From Pseudomonas graminis (lineage in GTDB: Bacteria > Pseudomonadota > Gammaproteobacteria > Pseudomonadales > Pseudomonadaceae): a stretch of 64,000 nucleotides of DNA. The position numbers were made by a program, and so were the translations under genes. Below, piece after piece: positions 27,175-36,251 of the stretch (positions are counted from its first letter, which is position 1; every line of letters starts with the position of its first letter). The notes under the pieces are model-generated. The model was not told the DNA's origin. It was given only the letters and a program-made list of their open reading frames with translations, and searched no databases. The stretch spans positions 1 to 64,000 of the forward strand of contig NZ_SOCR01000019.1 of NCBI RefSeq assembly GCF_004364335.1, given 5' to 3'.

Positions 27175-28333
27175 CAGCAAACCCCAGACTTCCTTGTTTG
27201 ACCAGCTCACAGAGCAGGTTACGTCCATCGTCATCTGCCAGCCATTGGCCCAGATTGTCGATGTGCAGCGCATCGGCTGCGCAGATCATTTTCAGCAGTT
27301 CACGCAGATGGCCCGGCAACAGACGGCTCTGACCGCTGGCGAACAGCAGCAGGTCGTCGTCGACTTCCGACCACGCCAGTCGCGCGCTCGGGTTGCGAAT
27401 CAGCACGGCGCCCTGTTCCAGGCTGTCGAGCAGCTCGCTCTCGGCCAGTTCCGGGCCGACCACCAGCTCGGGATAACGAGGCTCGGTCATGAACTGGCCG
27501 AACCAGGTCAGCAGCAGGCGCTCGTCACCCATGTGCTCGGCCAGCAAGCCCTTCAGGCGGTCGAGGGCGTCGTGTTGAATCTGATGAGGGTCACTGACCG
27601 GTTGCGCGTCAGCGTCGGTGTAGCGCTCTTCTTCAGGCATGAACTGGCTGAGGAAGTCGGTGAAATGGGTCAGCACTTCGGCGGCGCTTGGCGCGCGGAA
27701 GCCCACCGAGTAGGTCAGGCACTCATCCACCGCGACGCCGCAATGGGCCAGACGCGGCGGCAGGTAGAGCATGTCGCCGGGTTCCAGCGTCCACTCGTCG
27801 GTACCCTGGAAGTCGGCGAGGATACGCAGGTCGGCGTGCTCAAGCAGCTTGCTCTCGGAGTCGCACATCTGGCCGATCTGCCAGTGACGCTTGCCGTGGC
27901 CTTGCAGCAGGAACACATCGTAGTTGTCGAAATGCGGACCCACGCTGCCGCCCGGCGCGGCGTAGCTGATCATCACGTCATCGATGCGCCAGCTTGGCAG
28001 GAAACGGAAGTTTTCCAGCAGCTCGCCGACTTCAGGCACGAACTGATCCACAGCCTGAACCAGCAGGGTCCACTCGCGTTCCGGCAGTTTGCTGAATTCG
28101 TCTTCGGCGAACGGGCCACGACGCAGCTCCCACGGGCGCTCGCCTTTTTCGATGACCAGACGCGATTCGACTTCTTCCTCCAGCGCCAGGCCGGCCAGTT
28201 CGTCGGCATCGATCGGGCTCTGGAAGTCCGGAATGGCCTGACGGATCAGCAAGGGTTTCTTCTGCCAGTAGTCGCGCAGGAACTCGCGCGCCGTGATGCC
28301 ACCTAGGAGCTGAAGAGGGATGTCAGGATTCAT
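27167..28333 (-). CDS. roxA: Ribosomal protein uL16 arginine hydroxylase (RoxA/YcfD)
   Basis: A JmjC-type Fe(II)/2-oxoglutarate dioxygenase, 388 residues, close to E. coli YcfD, which hydroxylates an arginine of ribosomal protein L16. The iron facial triad is visible as His134 and Asp136 in GPHFDNYD and His197 in LPPRLAHCG. The C-terminal winged-helix/dimerisation region follows. It shares an 8-base overlap with the downstream acetyltransferase and is separated from purB by a terminator. The substrate is assigned by family. Confidence 0.88.
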   Translation of the reverse strand: MNPDIPLQLLGGITAREFLRDYWQKKPLLIRQAIPDFQSPIDADELAGLALEEEVESRLVIEKGERPWELRRGPFAEDEFSKLPEREWTLLVQAVDQFVPEVGELLENFRFLPSWRIDDVMISYAAPGGSVGPHFDNYDVFLLQGHGKRHWQIGQMCDSESKLLEHADLRILADFQGTDEWTLEPGDMLYLPPRLAHCGVAVDECLTYSVGFRAPSAAEVLTHFTDFLSQFMPEEERYTDADAQPVSDPHQIQHDALDRLKGLLAEHMGDERLLLTWFGQFMTEPRYPELVVGPELAESELLDSLEQGAVLIRNPSARLAWSEVDDDLLLFASGQSRLLPGHLRELLKMICAADALHIDNLGQWLADDDGRNLLCELVKQGSLGFADE

Positions 28334-28370
28334 GTGTAACCTATTGAAAAAGCGCGTTTTTACGACGGGA

Positions 28371-28398
28371 ATAAAAACGCCCGGCTCAGCCGGGCGTT
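28371..28398 (-). terminator. Terminator of purB
   Basis: The stem AACGCCCGGC / GCCGGGCGTT with loop TCA is followed on the minus strand by TTTTTA. It lies 20 bases beyond the purB stop. Confidence 0.9.
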
Positions 28399-28417
28399 CA
28401 GAGCGGGTGCAGTGCAG

Positions 28418-29788
28418 TCAGATGCGCTTGGCTTGCGCGACAGCGTTGCCGATGTAATTCGCCGGCGTGAGCTTCTTCAGCTCGGCCCTGGCGTCGGCAG
28501 GCATGTCCAGACCGTCGATGAAGGTCAACAGCGCTTCAGGGCCGATGCCCTTGCCGCGCGTCAGTTCCTTGAGCTTCTCGTACGGGTTCTCGATGTCGTA
28601 TCGACGCATGACCGTCTGGATCGGCTCGGCCAGGACTTCCCAGCAAGCGTCCAGATCGGCGGCGATCTTCTGCTCGTTGAGTTCCAGCTTGCCGATGCCT
28701 TTCAGGCTCGCTTCGTAGGCAATCACGCTGTGAGCAAAGCCCACGCCGAGGTTGCGCAGTACGGTGGAGTCGGTCAGGTCACGCTGCCAGCGGGAGATCG
28801 GCAACTTGCTGGCCAGATGTTGAAACAGCGCGTTGGCGATGCCGAGGTTGCCTTCGGAGTTTTCGAAGTCGATCGGGTTGACCTTGTGCGGCATGGTCGA
28901 CGAACCGATTTCACCGGCGATGGTGCGCTGCTTGAAATAGCCCAGGGAGATATAGCCCCAGATGTCGCGGTCGAAGTCGATCAGGATCGTGTTGTAACGG
29001 GCGATCGCGTCGAACAGCTCGGCGATGTAATCGTGGGGTTCGATCTGCGTGGTGTAGGGGTTGAAGCCCAGGCCCAGCTCGTCTTCGATGAAAGCGCGGG
29101 CGTTGGCTTCCCAGTCGATGTCCGGGTAGGCCGACAGGTGCGCGTTGTAGTTGCCGACGGCGCCGTTGATCTTGCCCAGCAGTGGCACGGCGGCCACTTG
29201 AGCGATCTGGCGTTCCAGGCGGTAGACGACGTTGGCCAGTTCCTTGCCCAGGGTGGTCGGCGAGGCCGGCTGGCCGTGGGTGCGCGAGAGCATCGGCACC
29301 GCGGCGAAACGGATCGCCAGCTCGCGGATGGACTCGGCGATCTGACGCATCAGCGGCAGCAGCACGGTGTCACGGCCTTCACGCAGCATCAGCGCATGGG
29401 ACAGGTTGTTGATGTCTTCGCTGGTGCAGGCGAAGTGAATGAACTCGCTGACCTTGGCCAGCTCCGGCAACTTCGCAGCCTGTTCCTTGAGCAGGTACTC
29501 GATGGCCTTGACGTCGTGGTTGGTGGTGCGCTCGATCTCTTTCACGCGCTCGGCGTGCTCGAGGGCGAAGTCATTGGCCAGGGCATCGAGGATGGCATTG
29601 GCTTCGGCGGAGAAGGCCGGGACTTCCGGGATTTGCGGGTGAGCCGCCAGGCGTTGCAGCCAGCGTACTTCCACCAGGGCGCGGAAACGGATCAGGCCGT
29701 ATTCGCTGAAAATCGGGCGCAGGGCCTGGGTTTTGCCGGCGTAGCGGCCATCTACAGGGGAAACCGCAGTGAGCGAAGAAAGCTGCAT
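28418..29788 (-). CDS. purB: Adenylosuccinate lyase
   Basis: Acts twice in purine synthesis, releasing fumarate from SAICAR and from adenylosuccinate. The 456-residue product carries the superfamily signature loop GSSTMPHKVNPIDFENSEGN with the catalytic Ser, plus the SRTHGQPASPTTLGKE segment. The ATG at 29788 gives MQLSSLTAVSPVDGRYAG, the family start; an upstream in-frame start (29833) adds 15 odd residues. The order hflD-purB downstream of mnmA is conserved in gamma-proteobacteria. Confidence 0.97.
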   Translation of the reverse strand: MQLSSLTAVSPVDGRYAGKTQALRPIFSEYGLIRFRALVEVRWLQRLAAHPQIPEVPAFSAEANAILDALANDFALEHAERVKEIERTTNHDVKAIEYLLKEQAAKLPELAKVSEFIHFACTSEDINNLSHALMLREGRDTVLLPLMRQIAESIRELAIRFAAVPMLSRTHGQPASPTTLGKELANVVYRLERQIAQVAAVPLLGKINGAVGNYNAHLSAYPDIDWEANARAFIEDELGLGFNPYTTQIEPHDYIAELFDAIARYNTILIDFDRDIWGYISLGYFKQRTIAGEIGSSTMPHKVNPIDFENSEGNLGIANALFQHLASKLPISRWQRDLTDSTVLRNLGVGFAHSVIAYEASLKGIGKLELNEQKIAADLDACWEVLAEPIQTVMRRYDIENPYEKLKELTRGKGIGPEALLTFIDGLDMPADARAELKKLTPANYIGNAVAQAKRI

Positions 29789-29845
29789 GGGGTGTTCTCG
29801 GACTGTCAGGCGACGAAAAGGGGCGCGTATCATACATGAAAATTC

Positions 29846-29869
29846 CGGTCAGCCGAGGCTGGCTGACCG
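29846..29869 (-). terminator. Probable terminator of hflD
   Basis: The stem CGGTCAGCC / GGCTGACCG with a six-base loop is followed on the minus strand by GAATTTTC. It lies 50 bases past the hflD stop and upstream of purB. Confidence 0.6.
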
Positions 29870-29920
29870 TTATGAGTGGCGCGATGTCGGGTTCGGAGCA
29901 GGCTGAAGGGCGTGGGCCAC

Positions 29921-30541
29921 TCAGCGGTGAAGCAATGGATACAGTTCTTTCAATAACTTGCGACGGCTGATGACCAGTTGCCAGCGGTGACCGCCCACTT
30001 GTCGCCAAAGTCGCGCGCAGCGAATCCCGGCCAGTAACAGCGCGCGGATTTTCGAGGCATTGTTGGGTTGCTGCAGATTGCGCATGTCGCCATGAACCTG
30101 AATCCGCTGACGCAAGGTGCTCAGGGTGTCCTGGTACAGCGCGCCGCTGGCGGCAATGACGTTCTCGTGAGCGATACCGAAATGCTCGACCTGGGATTTG
30201 ATCTGCGGCAGGCGCTTGCCGATGGTGTCGAGCATGTCCTCGCGCTTGGACAGCTGGCGCTCCAGGCCCAGCATCGCCAGGGCATAACGCAAGGGTTCCC
30301 GTTGCAGGGTGGCCGGATCGCGTTCCAGAGCGCTGGCGAGGGCCCGATAGCCCTCATGCAGATTCAGGTCGTCGCCCCCAAACACGTCCAGCGTGTCTTT
30401 CGGGTCCAAGACCAGCAGCGTGCCCATCAGGCAACCAACGGCTGCTTCACCGGCCTGTCCGGTCTTGGCGATGCGATCGACCAGCACCGCAGCCTGGAAA
30501 ACCCCGGCCAGGGCGACAAGTTGTTCCTGAATCGGGGTCAT
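29921..30541 (-). CDS. hflD: High frequency lysogenization protein HflD homologue
   Basis: A 206-residue, mainly helical, membrane-associated protein. In E. coli HflD modulates lambda CII; its cellular role is unclear. The family start MTPIQEQLVALAGVFQAAVLVDRIA and the central GLERQLSKREDMLDTIGKRL are recognisable. Its ATG overlaps the mnmA stop (ATGA), reproducing the conserved mnmA-hflD pair. In-frame extension upstream would lie inside mnmA and is not used. Confidence 0.9.
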   Translation of the reverse strand: MTPIQEQLVALAGVFQAAVLVDRIAKTGQAGEAAVGCLMGTLLVLDPKDTLDVFGGDDLNLHEGYRALASALERDPATLQREPLRYALAMLGLERQLSKREDMLDTIGKRLPQIKSQVEHFGIAHENVIAASGALYQDTLSTLRQRIQVHGDMRNLQQPNNASKIRALLLAGIRCARLWRQVGGHRWQLVISRRKLLKELYPLLHR

Positions 30542-31671
30542 CAACGTGCATTCCTGGTGTGCCACGGCTCGGCGATTTCGATGACGCCCCCACCCAGGCA
30601 GACCTCGCCGTCGTAAAACACGACGGACTGGCCCGGGGTGACCGCGCGTTGCGGCTCGTCAAAAGTGGCGCGATAGCCGGTTTTAGTGCGTTCCAGGGTG
30701 CAGCGCTGGTCGCTCTGGCGGTAACGCACCTTGGCGGTCAGCTGGCGCGGGCTGCTCAGGTCGATCGGGTTGACCCAGTAGATCTCAGAGGCGAGCAGGG
30801 CGCGGGAGAACAGCCACGGATGCTCGTTGCCCTGGCCGACGATCAGCTCGTTTTGCTCCAGGTCCTTGACCAGCACGTACCACGGCTCATCGCCGGCATC
30901 TTTCAGGCCGCCAATGCCCAGGCCCTGACGCTGGCCGATGGTGTGGTACATCAAGCCGGCGTGGCGACCGATGACTTCGCCTTCGGTGGTCTTGATTTCG
31001 CCGGGCTGTGCAGGCAGGTATTGCTTGAGGAAATCGGTGAAACGACGTTCGCCGATGAAGCAAATGCCGGTCGAGTCCTTCTTCTTCGCGGTCGCCAGCT
31101 GATACTTCTCGGCAATGGCGCGCACCTCGGGCTTCTCCAGCTCGCCGACCGGGAACAGGGTCTTGGCGATCTGCTCGCCGCCGACGGCATGCAGGAAGTA
31201 ACTCTGGTCCTTGTTAGGGTCCAGGCCCTTGAGCAGTTCGGTACGGCCGTCGATGTCGCGGCGACGCACGTAGTGACCGGTAGCGATCAGGTCGGCGCCG
31301 AGCATGAAGGCGTAGTCGAGGAAGGCTTTGAACTTGATCTCGCGGTTGCACAGGATGTCCGGGTTTGGCGTGCGCCCGGCCTTATATTCTTCGAGGAAGT
31401 GCTCAAAGACGTGATCCCAGTACTCGGCCGCGAAGTTCACGGTGTGCAGTTTGATGCCGATCTTGTCGCACACGGCCTGGGCGTCCGCGAGGTCGTCCAT
31501 GGCGGTGCAGTATTCCGTTCCGTCGTCTTCTTCCCAGTTCTTCATGAACAGGCCTTCCACCTGATACCCCTGCTCCATGAGCAGAAGGGCGGAGACCGAA
31601 GAATCCACGCCGCCGGACATGCCGACAATGACGCGCTTCTTTTCTGTATCGGAAAAGGCTGAATCAGACAT
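30541..31671 (-). CDS. mnmA: tRNA-specific 2-thiouridylase MnmA
   Basis: Thiolates U34 of tRNA-Lys, -Glu and -Gln using sulfur relayed by TusBCD-TusE. The 376-residue protein has the PP-loop GMSGGVDSS (17-25), catalytic Cys108 in NPDILCNR and Cys204 in STGICFIGERR, plus the C-terminal beta-barrel domain. The relay genes tusE, B, C and D are at 50976-52363 in this same window. The ATG at 31671 gives a short leader, common in pseudomonads. Confidence 0.97.
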   Translation of the reverse strand: MSDSAFSDTEKKRVIVGMSGGVDSSVSALLLMEQGYQVEGLFMKNWEEDDGTEYCTAMDDLADAQAVCDKIGIKLHTVNFAAEYWDHVFEHFLEEYKAGRTPNPDILCNREIKFKAFLDYAFMLGADLIATGHYVRRRDIDGRTELLKGLDPNKDQSYFLHAVGGEQIAKTLFPVGELEKPEVRAIAEKYQLATAKKKDSTGICFIGERRFTDFLKQYLPAQPGEIKTTEGEVIGRHAGLMYHTIGQRQGLGIGGLKDAGDEPWYVLVKDLEQNELIVGQGNEHPWLFSRALLASEIYWVNPIDLSSPRQLTAKVRYRQSDQRCTLERTKTGYRATFDEPQRAVTPGQSVVFYDGEVCLGGGVIEIAEPWHTRNAR

Positions 31672-31768
31672 AGGAATTCGATTGGGTAGCAGCAGGAAAG
31701 GGCGCGATTCTAACAGGGAGTCGTCGCCAAGGCTAAAAGCTATTCAGTTGCGCTGACGCCTCCACCGA

Positions 31769-31861
31769 GTGGGACCGGCTTTAGCCGGGAAGAGGCCTCA
31801 ATGATGATCCTCAATTTCGCGGTGTGACATCTGACGCCTTCCCGGCTAAAGCCGGTCCCAC
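31769..31861. repeat. Inverted repeat, family B
   Basis: Exact 24-bp arms 31769-31792 and 31838-31861, starting GTGGGACCGGCTTTAGCCGG, with a 45-base spacer. It has the same core as the 35-bp repeat at 7831-8065 and lies between mnmA and nudJ. Confidence 0.88.
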
Positions 31862-31908
31862 ACGATGCATGCGGTCTGTAGGGCGGGCTCTTGCCGGGAA
31901 GCGCTTGG

Positions 31909-32349
31909 TCAGTCGCGTACAACCTCCAGGCTGTGAATCGGACCTGCCAGGTAGTCATCGATGCACTGCAACACCAGCTCGCTGCGCCAGCGCTCCGGTT
32001 GATCCGCGAGTTCGTCGCGGCTGAACCATGGCGCACCGACGATGCCGGTGTCCAGCGCACGTTCGGGGTGGTGTCGCGTCGCTTTGGCCGAGAAACACAC
32101 CCGCTGATAGGTCACGCCATTGCTCGGCGCGGTGTACAGGTAAATGCCGACGACGCCCGTCAGTTCGACGTCCCAGCCGGTTTCTTCCAGGGTTTCGCGG
32201 ATGGCCGCTTCACGCAAGGTCTCATGAGGCTCCAGGTGCCCGGCAGGCTGATTGAGCACCAGCTTGCCGTTTTTCAATTCTTCGACGAACAGGAAACGGC
32301 CGTTGTCCTCGATGACGGTTGCGACGGTGATGTGGGGATGCCAGGTCAT
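31909..32349 (-). CDS. nudJ: NUDIX hydrolase, NudJ-like phosphatase
   Basis: A 146-residue Nudix enzyme. The Nudix box is GHLEPHETLREAAIRETLEE (residues about 37-56) followed by TGW, fully matching GX5EX7REUXEEXGU. NudJ of E. coli removes phosphate from thiamine pyrophosphate, nucleoside di/triphosphates and HMP-PP. It is encoded just upstream of mnmA, as in P. aeruginosa, but separated here by a repeat, so it probably has its own transcript end. Confidence 0.88.
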   Translation of the reverse strand: MTWHPHITVATVIEDNGRFLFVEELKNGKLVLNQPAGHLEPHETLREAAIRETLEETGWDVELTGVVGIYLYTAPSNGVTYQRVCFSAKATRHHPERALDTGIVGAPWFSRDELADQPERWRSELVLQCIDDYLAGPIHSLEVVRD

Positions 32350-32368
32350 TGGGGCTTCTCGTTATCTG

Positions 32369-32453
32369 TAGGAGCCATCCGAGTTTACGAGGGTCGCGAA
32401 GCGAGTGTCAGGTAAACCGCATTCGTGACCGTCATAACCTGCGGTGGCTCCTA
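32369..32453. repeat. Short inverted repeat, variant of family A ends
   Basis: TAGGAGCCA (32369-32377) and TGGCTCCTA (32445-32453) bracket about 67 bases upstream of nudJ. Only the outer nine bases resemble the family A element, so it is either decayed or a different family. Confidence 0.5.
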
Positions 32454-32469
32454 GAGGAATGGTGACATC

Positions 32470-32502
32470 AAAAAAAAGCCCCGGCGCAATGGCCAGGGCT
32501 TT
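32470..32502 (-). terminator. Terminator of idh
   Basis: GAAAGCCCTGG and CCGGGGCTTT form the stem on the minus strand, followed by seven T. It lies about 45 bases beyond the idh stop. Confidence 0.85.
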
Positions 32503-32544
32503 CTTGTCGCACTCGGCAGCTTTTCAGCCGCCGGTCACTGCGCC

Positions 32545-34770
32545 TTACTTCAACGCATTGATCGCGTCGTTCAGGGTCTTGCTTGGGCGCATCGCGTTGC
32601 TGGCCAGTTCCGGGGTAGGGAAGTAGTAGCCGCCGATGTCCAATGGCTTGCCCTGTACGCTGTTCAGCTCGGCGACGATGGTCGCTTCGTTGTCAGTCAG
32701 GGTTTTTGCAAGCTCCGTGAACTTGGCTTGCAGCGCCGTATCTTCGGTCTGTGCCGCCAGAGCCTGAGCCCAGTAGGTGGCCAGATAGAAGTGGCTGCCA
32801 CGGTTGTCGATACCGCCTACCTTGCGCGATGGCGATTTGTTGTTGTCCAGGAACTGACCGGTGGCCTTGTCCAGGGCCTTGGCAAGTACCAGCGCTTTCG
32901 GGTTGTCGTAGACGTTGCCCAGGTGCTCGAGAGAGGCGGCCAGTGCCAGGAATTCGCCCAGCGAATCCCAGCGCAGGAAGTTCTCTTCGTTCAACTGTTG
33001 AACGTGCTTGGGCGCCGAACCACCTGCGCCGGTTTCGAACAGGCCACCGCCACTCATCAGCGGCACGATGGACAGCATCTTGGCGCTGGTGCCCAGTTCC
33101 ATGATCGGGAACAGGTCGGTCAGGTAGTCGCGCAACACGTTGCCGGTCACCGAAATGGTGTCCTTGCCCGCGCGGATACGCTCCAGGGAAACCTTCATCG
33201 CGTCGACTGGCGACTGGATGCTGATGTCCAGGCCTGCCGTATCGTGATCCTTCAGGTAGTGCTCGACCTTCTTGATCATCGCCGCGTCGTGGGCGCGCTC
33301 AGGGTCCAGCCAGAAAATGGCCGGTGTGCTGCTCAGGCGCGCACGGTTGACGGCCAGTTTGACCCAGTCCTGAATCGGCGCGTCCTTGGTCTGGCACATG
33401 CGCCAGATGTCGCCGGCTTCAACGGTCTGTTCCATCAAGACCTGACCTTTGTCGTCGGTCACACGGACCACACCATCGGTTTGAATCTGGAAGGTCTTGT
33501 TGTGCGAGCCATACTCTTCGGCTTTCTGTGCCATCAGGCCAACGTTTGGCACGCTGCCCATGGTGGTCGGGTCGAAGGCGCCATGCTGCTTGCAGTCTTC
33601 GATCACGGCTTGATAGATGGTTGCGTAGCAGCGATCCGGAATCACGGCCTTGGTGTCCTGCAGGACGCCGTCGTTGTTCCACATCTTGCCGGAATCACGA
33701 ATCATGGCAGGCATCGAGGCGTCGACGATGACATCGCTCGGCACGTGCAGGTTGGTGATGCCCTTGTCGGAGTTGACCATCGCCAGAGGAGGGCGGGTCG
33801 CGTAAACGGCTTTGACGTCCGCTTCGATCTGCGCTTGCTGGTCGGCCGGCAGGTCTTTGATGCGGGCATACAGGTCGCCGATGCCGTTGTGCAGGTTGAA
33901 GCCGATTTCTTTCAGGACGTCAGCGTGCTTGCTCAGCGCTTCCTGATAGTACTCGGCGACGAACTCACCAAACATGATCGGGTCCGAGACCTTCATCATG
34001 GTGGCTTTCAAATGCACCGAGAACAGCACGCCAAGCTTCTTGGCGTCTTCGATTTCACGGGCCACGAAAGCACGCAGGGCTTTCTTGCTCATGGTCGCGC
34101 AGTCGATGATCTCGCCCGCCAGTACCGAAGTCTTGTCCTTCAGCACGGTGGTGCTGCCGTCCTTGCCGATCAGCTCGACCTTCACGGCGCCCGCGGCTTC
34201 GATCAGCGAGGATTGTTCGCTGCCATAGAAGTCGCCGTTGTCCATGTGCGCCACGTGGGACTTGGAGTCCGCAGCCCAGGCGCCCATTTTGTGAGGGTGC
34301 TTGCGTGCGAAGTTCTTGACGGAGAGCGGCGCCCGGCGATCAGAGTTACCTTCACGCAGAACCGGGTTAACGGCGCTGCCTTTCACTTTGTCGTAGCCAG
34401 CCAGGGCGACCTTGTCGGCTTCGGTGACGACTTCATCCGGGTAGTTCGGGATGTCGTAGCCCTTGGCTTGCAGTTCCTTGATCGCGGCCTTCAGTTGCGG
34501 AACCGAGGCGCTGATGTTCGGCAGCTTGATGATGTTGGCTTCGGGCGTGGTGGCCAGTTGGCCCAGCTCTGCCAGATCGTCGGAAACCTTCTTGTCACCC
34601 AGGCGCTCGGGAAAGCTGGCGAGGATGCGGGCTGCAAGCGAGATGTCGCGGGTTTCAACGGCGATGTCAGCGGAGGCGGTGAACGCTTCGATGATAGGCA
34701 GCAGTGAGTAGGTGGCGAGGGCTGGCGCTTCGTCAGTGAAGGTGTAGATGATCTTCGAGCGGATGGACAT
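32545..34770 (-). CDS. idh: Isocitrate dehydrogenase, monomeric NADP type
   Basis: Oxidatively decarboxylates isocitrate to 2-oxoglutarate with NADP. At 741 residues it is the large monomeric class II enzyme, unrelated in length to the 416-residue dimeric Icd. It begins MSIRSKIIYTFTDEAPALATYS; HPHKMGAWAADSKSHVAHM and FNLHNGIGDLYARI are family segments. The ATG at 34770 is the family start, and the in-frame extension to 34833 lies in the promoter leader. In P. aeruginosa dimeric icd is the next gene; here the next gene is cspD and no icd is present. Confidence 0.96.
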   Translation of the reverse strand: MSIRSKIIYTFTDEAPALATYSLLPIIEAFTASADIAVETRDISLAARILASFPERLGDKKVSDDLAELGQLATTPEANIIKLPNISASVPQLKAAIKELQAKGYDIPNYPDEVVTEADKVALAGYDKVKGSAVNPVLREGNSDRRAPLSVKNFARKHPHKMGAWAADSKSHVAHMDNGDFYGSEQSSLIEAAGAVKVELIGKDGSTTVLKDKTSVLAGEIIDCATMSKKALRAFVAREIEDAKKLGVLFSVHLKATMMKVSDPIMFGEFVAEYYQEALSKHADVLKEIGFNLHNGIGDLYARIKDLPADQQAQIEADVKAVYATRPPLAMVNSDKGITNLHVPSDVIVDASMPAMIRDSGKMWNNDGVLQDTKAVIPDRCYATIYQAVIEDCKQHGAFDPTTMGSVPNVGLMAQKAEEYGSHNKTFQIQTDGVVRVTDDKGQVLMEQTVEAGDIWRMCQTKDAPIQDWVKLAVNRARLSSTPAIFWLDPERAHDAAMIKKVEHYLKDHDTAGLDISIQSPVDAMKVSLERIRAGKDTISVTGNVLRDYLTDLFPIMELGTSAKMLSIVPLMSGGGLFETGAGGSAPKHVQQLNEENFLRWDSLGEFLALAASLEHLGNVYDNPKALVLAKALDKATGQFLDNNKSPSRKVGGIDNRGSHFYLATYWAQALAAQTEDTALQAKFTELAKTLTDNEATIVAELNSVQGKPLDIGGYYFPTPELASNAMRPSKTLNDAINALK

Positions 34771-35284
34771 TTTCGGGATAACTCTCTTCTTTGCTGAGCG
34801 TACACAAAATTTCGAGATGCGCAGGGTAGGCACTTTCGCCCAAAGTATCGATGAGCCGAAAGTCGAGAATTTCGTCGCGTGATAGGGGGTGCATCAGTCG
34901 AGCGTCAAACGGTCAGACCCGGGTAGCGGTCTGGCCTGTCGAGGGCTGAAAGCCTGAGCTCAGGTGGTCCGGCCCCCAATGACCCAACGGTCACCGGCGC
35001 TGAGTATATCACCGCACTCGGCCATTACTACGGTACTCGTGTGACGGCTTTGCGGTGCCCGGGACGATCGCGCGGGTCTCGGGAGGTGTCATGATTTCCC
35101 CGGAAAACCTTCCAGCCCTTGTAGTACGGGGGCTGCGGCAACCTGTCGCAGTATTGTGAGCCGAAAAGCCTGCTCCGGTCGCCGACCGGATTTCGACTAA
35201 AGGAGGACACTCGGCCCGGTGCCTTTTACTCGCTTCTATATAGAAGCATGGGATGTGTAGGGGAGGCGCACGGATGAGCGGCAC
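34771..35284. other. Long non-coding region upstream of idh
   Basis: About 500 bases without a supportable gene. On the minus strand an extended -10 TGATATACT (TATACT at 35008-35003) could drive idh with a leader of about 230 bases. That leader includes the hairpin GGTCAGACCCGGGTAGCGGTCTGGCC-like segment at 34911-34936, shown on the plus strand. Short ORFs such as 35009-35284 have no recognisable product. Confidence 0.45.
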
Positions 35285-35322
35285 AAAAAAAGCCGGTCAA
35301 CCCTGAACGGATTGACCGGCTT
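35285..35322 (-). terminator. Terminator of cspD
   Basis: The stem AAGCCGGTCAA / TTGACCGGCTT with an 11-base loop is followed on the minus strand by TTTTTT. It lies 46 bases beyond the cspD stop. Confidence 0.88.
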
Positions 35323-35368
35323 CTCGAATCTCGCGCTTGAACGGTCCGGCTCAGGCGTGATTGTTGCG

Positions 35369-35635
35369 CTATGCCTGTTGCTTCTCGAAATGTCGCGCTT
35401 GCTGCAGGGCTGCCTCAGGAATATCAGCAGGAGCTTTGGCACTGATGCCTACGGCATGAAGACCCTTGGGACCCTGAGTGATATCGAACTGAACCGGCTG
35501 GCCGGCCTTCAGGGTTTTATAGCCATCCATAGTGATCGCCGAGTAATGAGCGAACAGGTCTTCAGACTTGCCGTCTTCAACGATGAAGCCATACCCCTTG
35601 GCGTTGTTGAACCACTTGACCTTACCGCTGTACAT
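35369..35635 (-). CDS. cspD: Cold-shock-domain protein CspD
   Basis: An 88-residue single OB-fold nucleic-acid-binding protein. The RNP1 motif KGYGFIV and the RNP2-like DLFAHYSAI are intact, and a Gln/Ala-rich C-terminal tail distinguishes CspD from 70-residue CspA types. CspD of E. coli inhibits replication in stationary phase. AGAGGGA precedes the ATG at 35635. It is divergent from clpS across a 223-base region, an arrangement conserved in gamma-proteobacteria. Confidence 0.93.
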   Translation of the reverse strand: MYSGKVKWFNNAKGYGFIVEDGKSEDLFAHYSAITMDGYKTLKAGQPVQFDITQGPKGLHAVGISAKAPADIPEAALQQARHFEKQQA

Positions 35636-35858
35636 AGTCACATCCCTCTGCAAAGGACTCCGATGGGAGTATCATCACCTCTCATCCGCCGGACCTAAAA
35701 AAATTTTGGTTGACTGCGCGGACCCTTTTTACCCAATGTGGGTTCTATTGTTTGTAACACTGATTGGCCGATAGTCAAGGTCAAGCGGCGGTCCAGTTGA
35801 AAACCGGTATCACCGCCACCATTTATTTCAATCACGTCCTCTGTGAACCTTCTTTACC

Positions 35859-36221
35859 ATGCATGCAATCAGCAAGATTCGACTAACATTCAATCAGGAT
35901 GACCCGCATCCCCATGAGGACGATGCGTCGGGCACCGCTGTACAGGAAGCCAAGCCGATATTGCAGGTGCCGCCTATGTACAAGGTGGTTTTGTTCAACG
36001 ATGACTACACCCCGATGGATTTTGTTGTCGAAGTCCTCGAGGTGTTTTTCAACCTGAATCGTGAGCTGGCGACCAAGGTCATGCTGGCCGTCCATACAGA
36101 GGGACGGGCCGTTTGCGGATTGTTTACCCGCGACATCGCCGAAACCAAGGCTATGCAGGTCAACCAGTACGCCAGGGAAAGCCAGCATCCGCTACTCTGT
36201 GAAATCGAGAAGGACGGTTAA
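35859..36221 (+). CDS. clpS: ATP-dependent Clp protease adaptor ClpS
   Basis: Delivers N-degron proteins (N-terminal Leu, Phe, Tyr, Trp) to ClpAP. The 120-residue protein has a flexible N-terminal tail (to about 38) and the ClpS core with PPMYKVVLFNDDYTPMDFV, whose acidic NDD and hydrophobic pocket bind the N terminus, and the H in AVHTEGRAVCG. It is followed after 30 bases by clpA. The ATG at 35859 overlaps another ATG out of frame. The substrates made by aat and bpt lie 3-4 kb downstream. Confidence 0.95.
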   Translation: MHAISKIRLTFNQDDPHPHEDDASGTAVQEAKPILQVPPMYKVVLFNDDYTPMDFVVEVLEVFFNLNRELATKVMLAVHTEGRAVCGLFTRDIAETKAMQVNQYARESQHPLLCEIEKDG

Positions 36222-36251
36222 CCGCCGGACACTTGGGTATGAGGTGAAGCT

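Noticed and set aside
35009..35284. 91-codon minus-strand ORF between cspD and idh
   Set aside because: No recognisable product. I checked it as a possible icd remnant and saw no resemblance.
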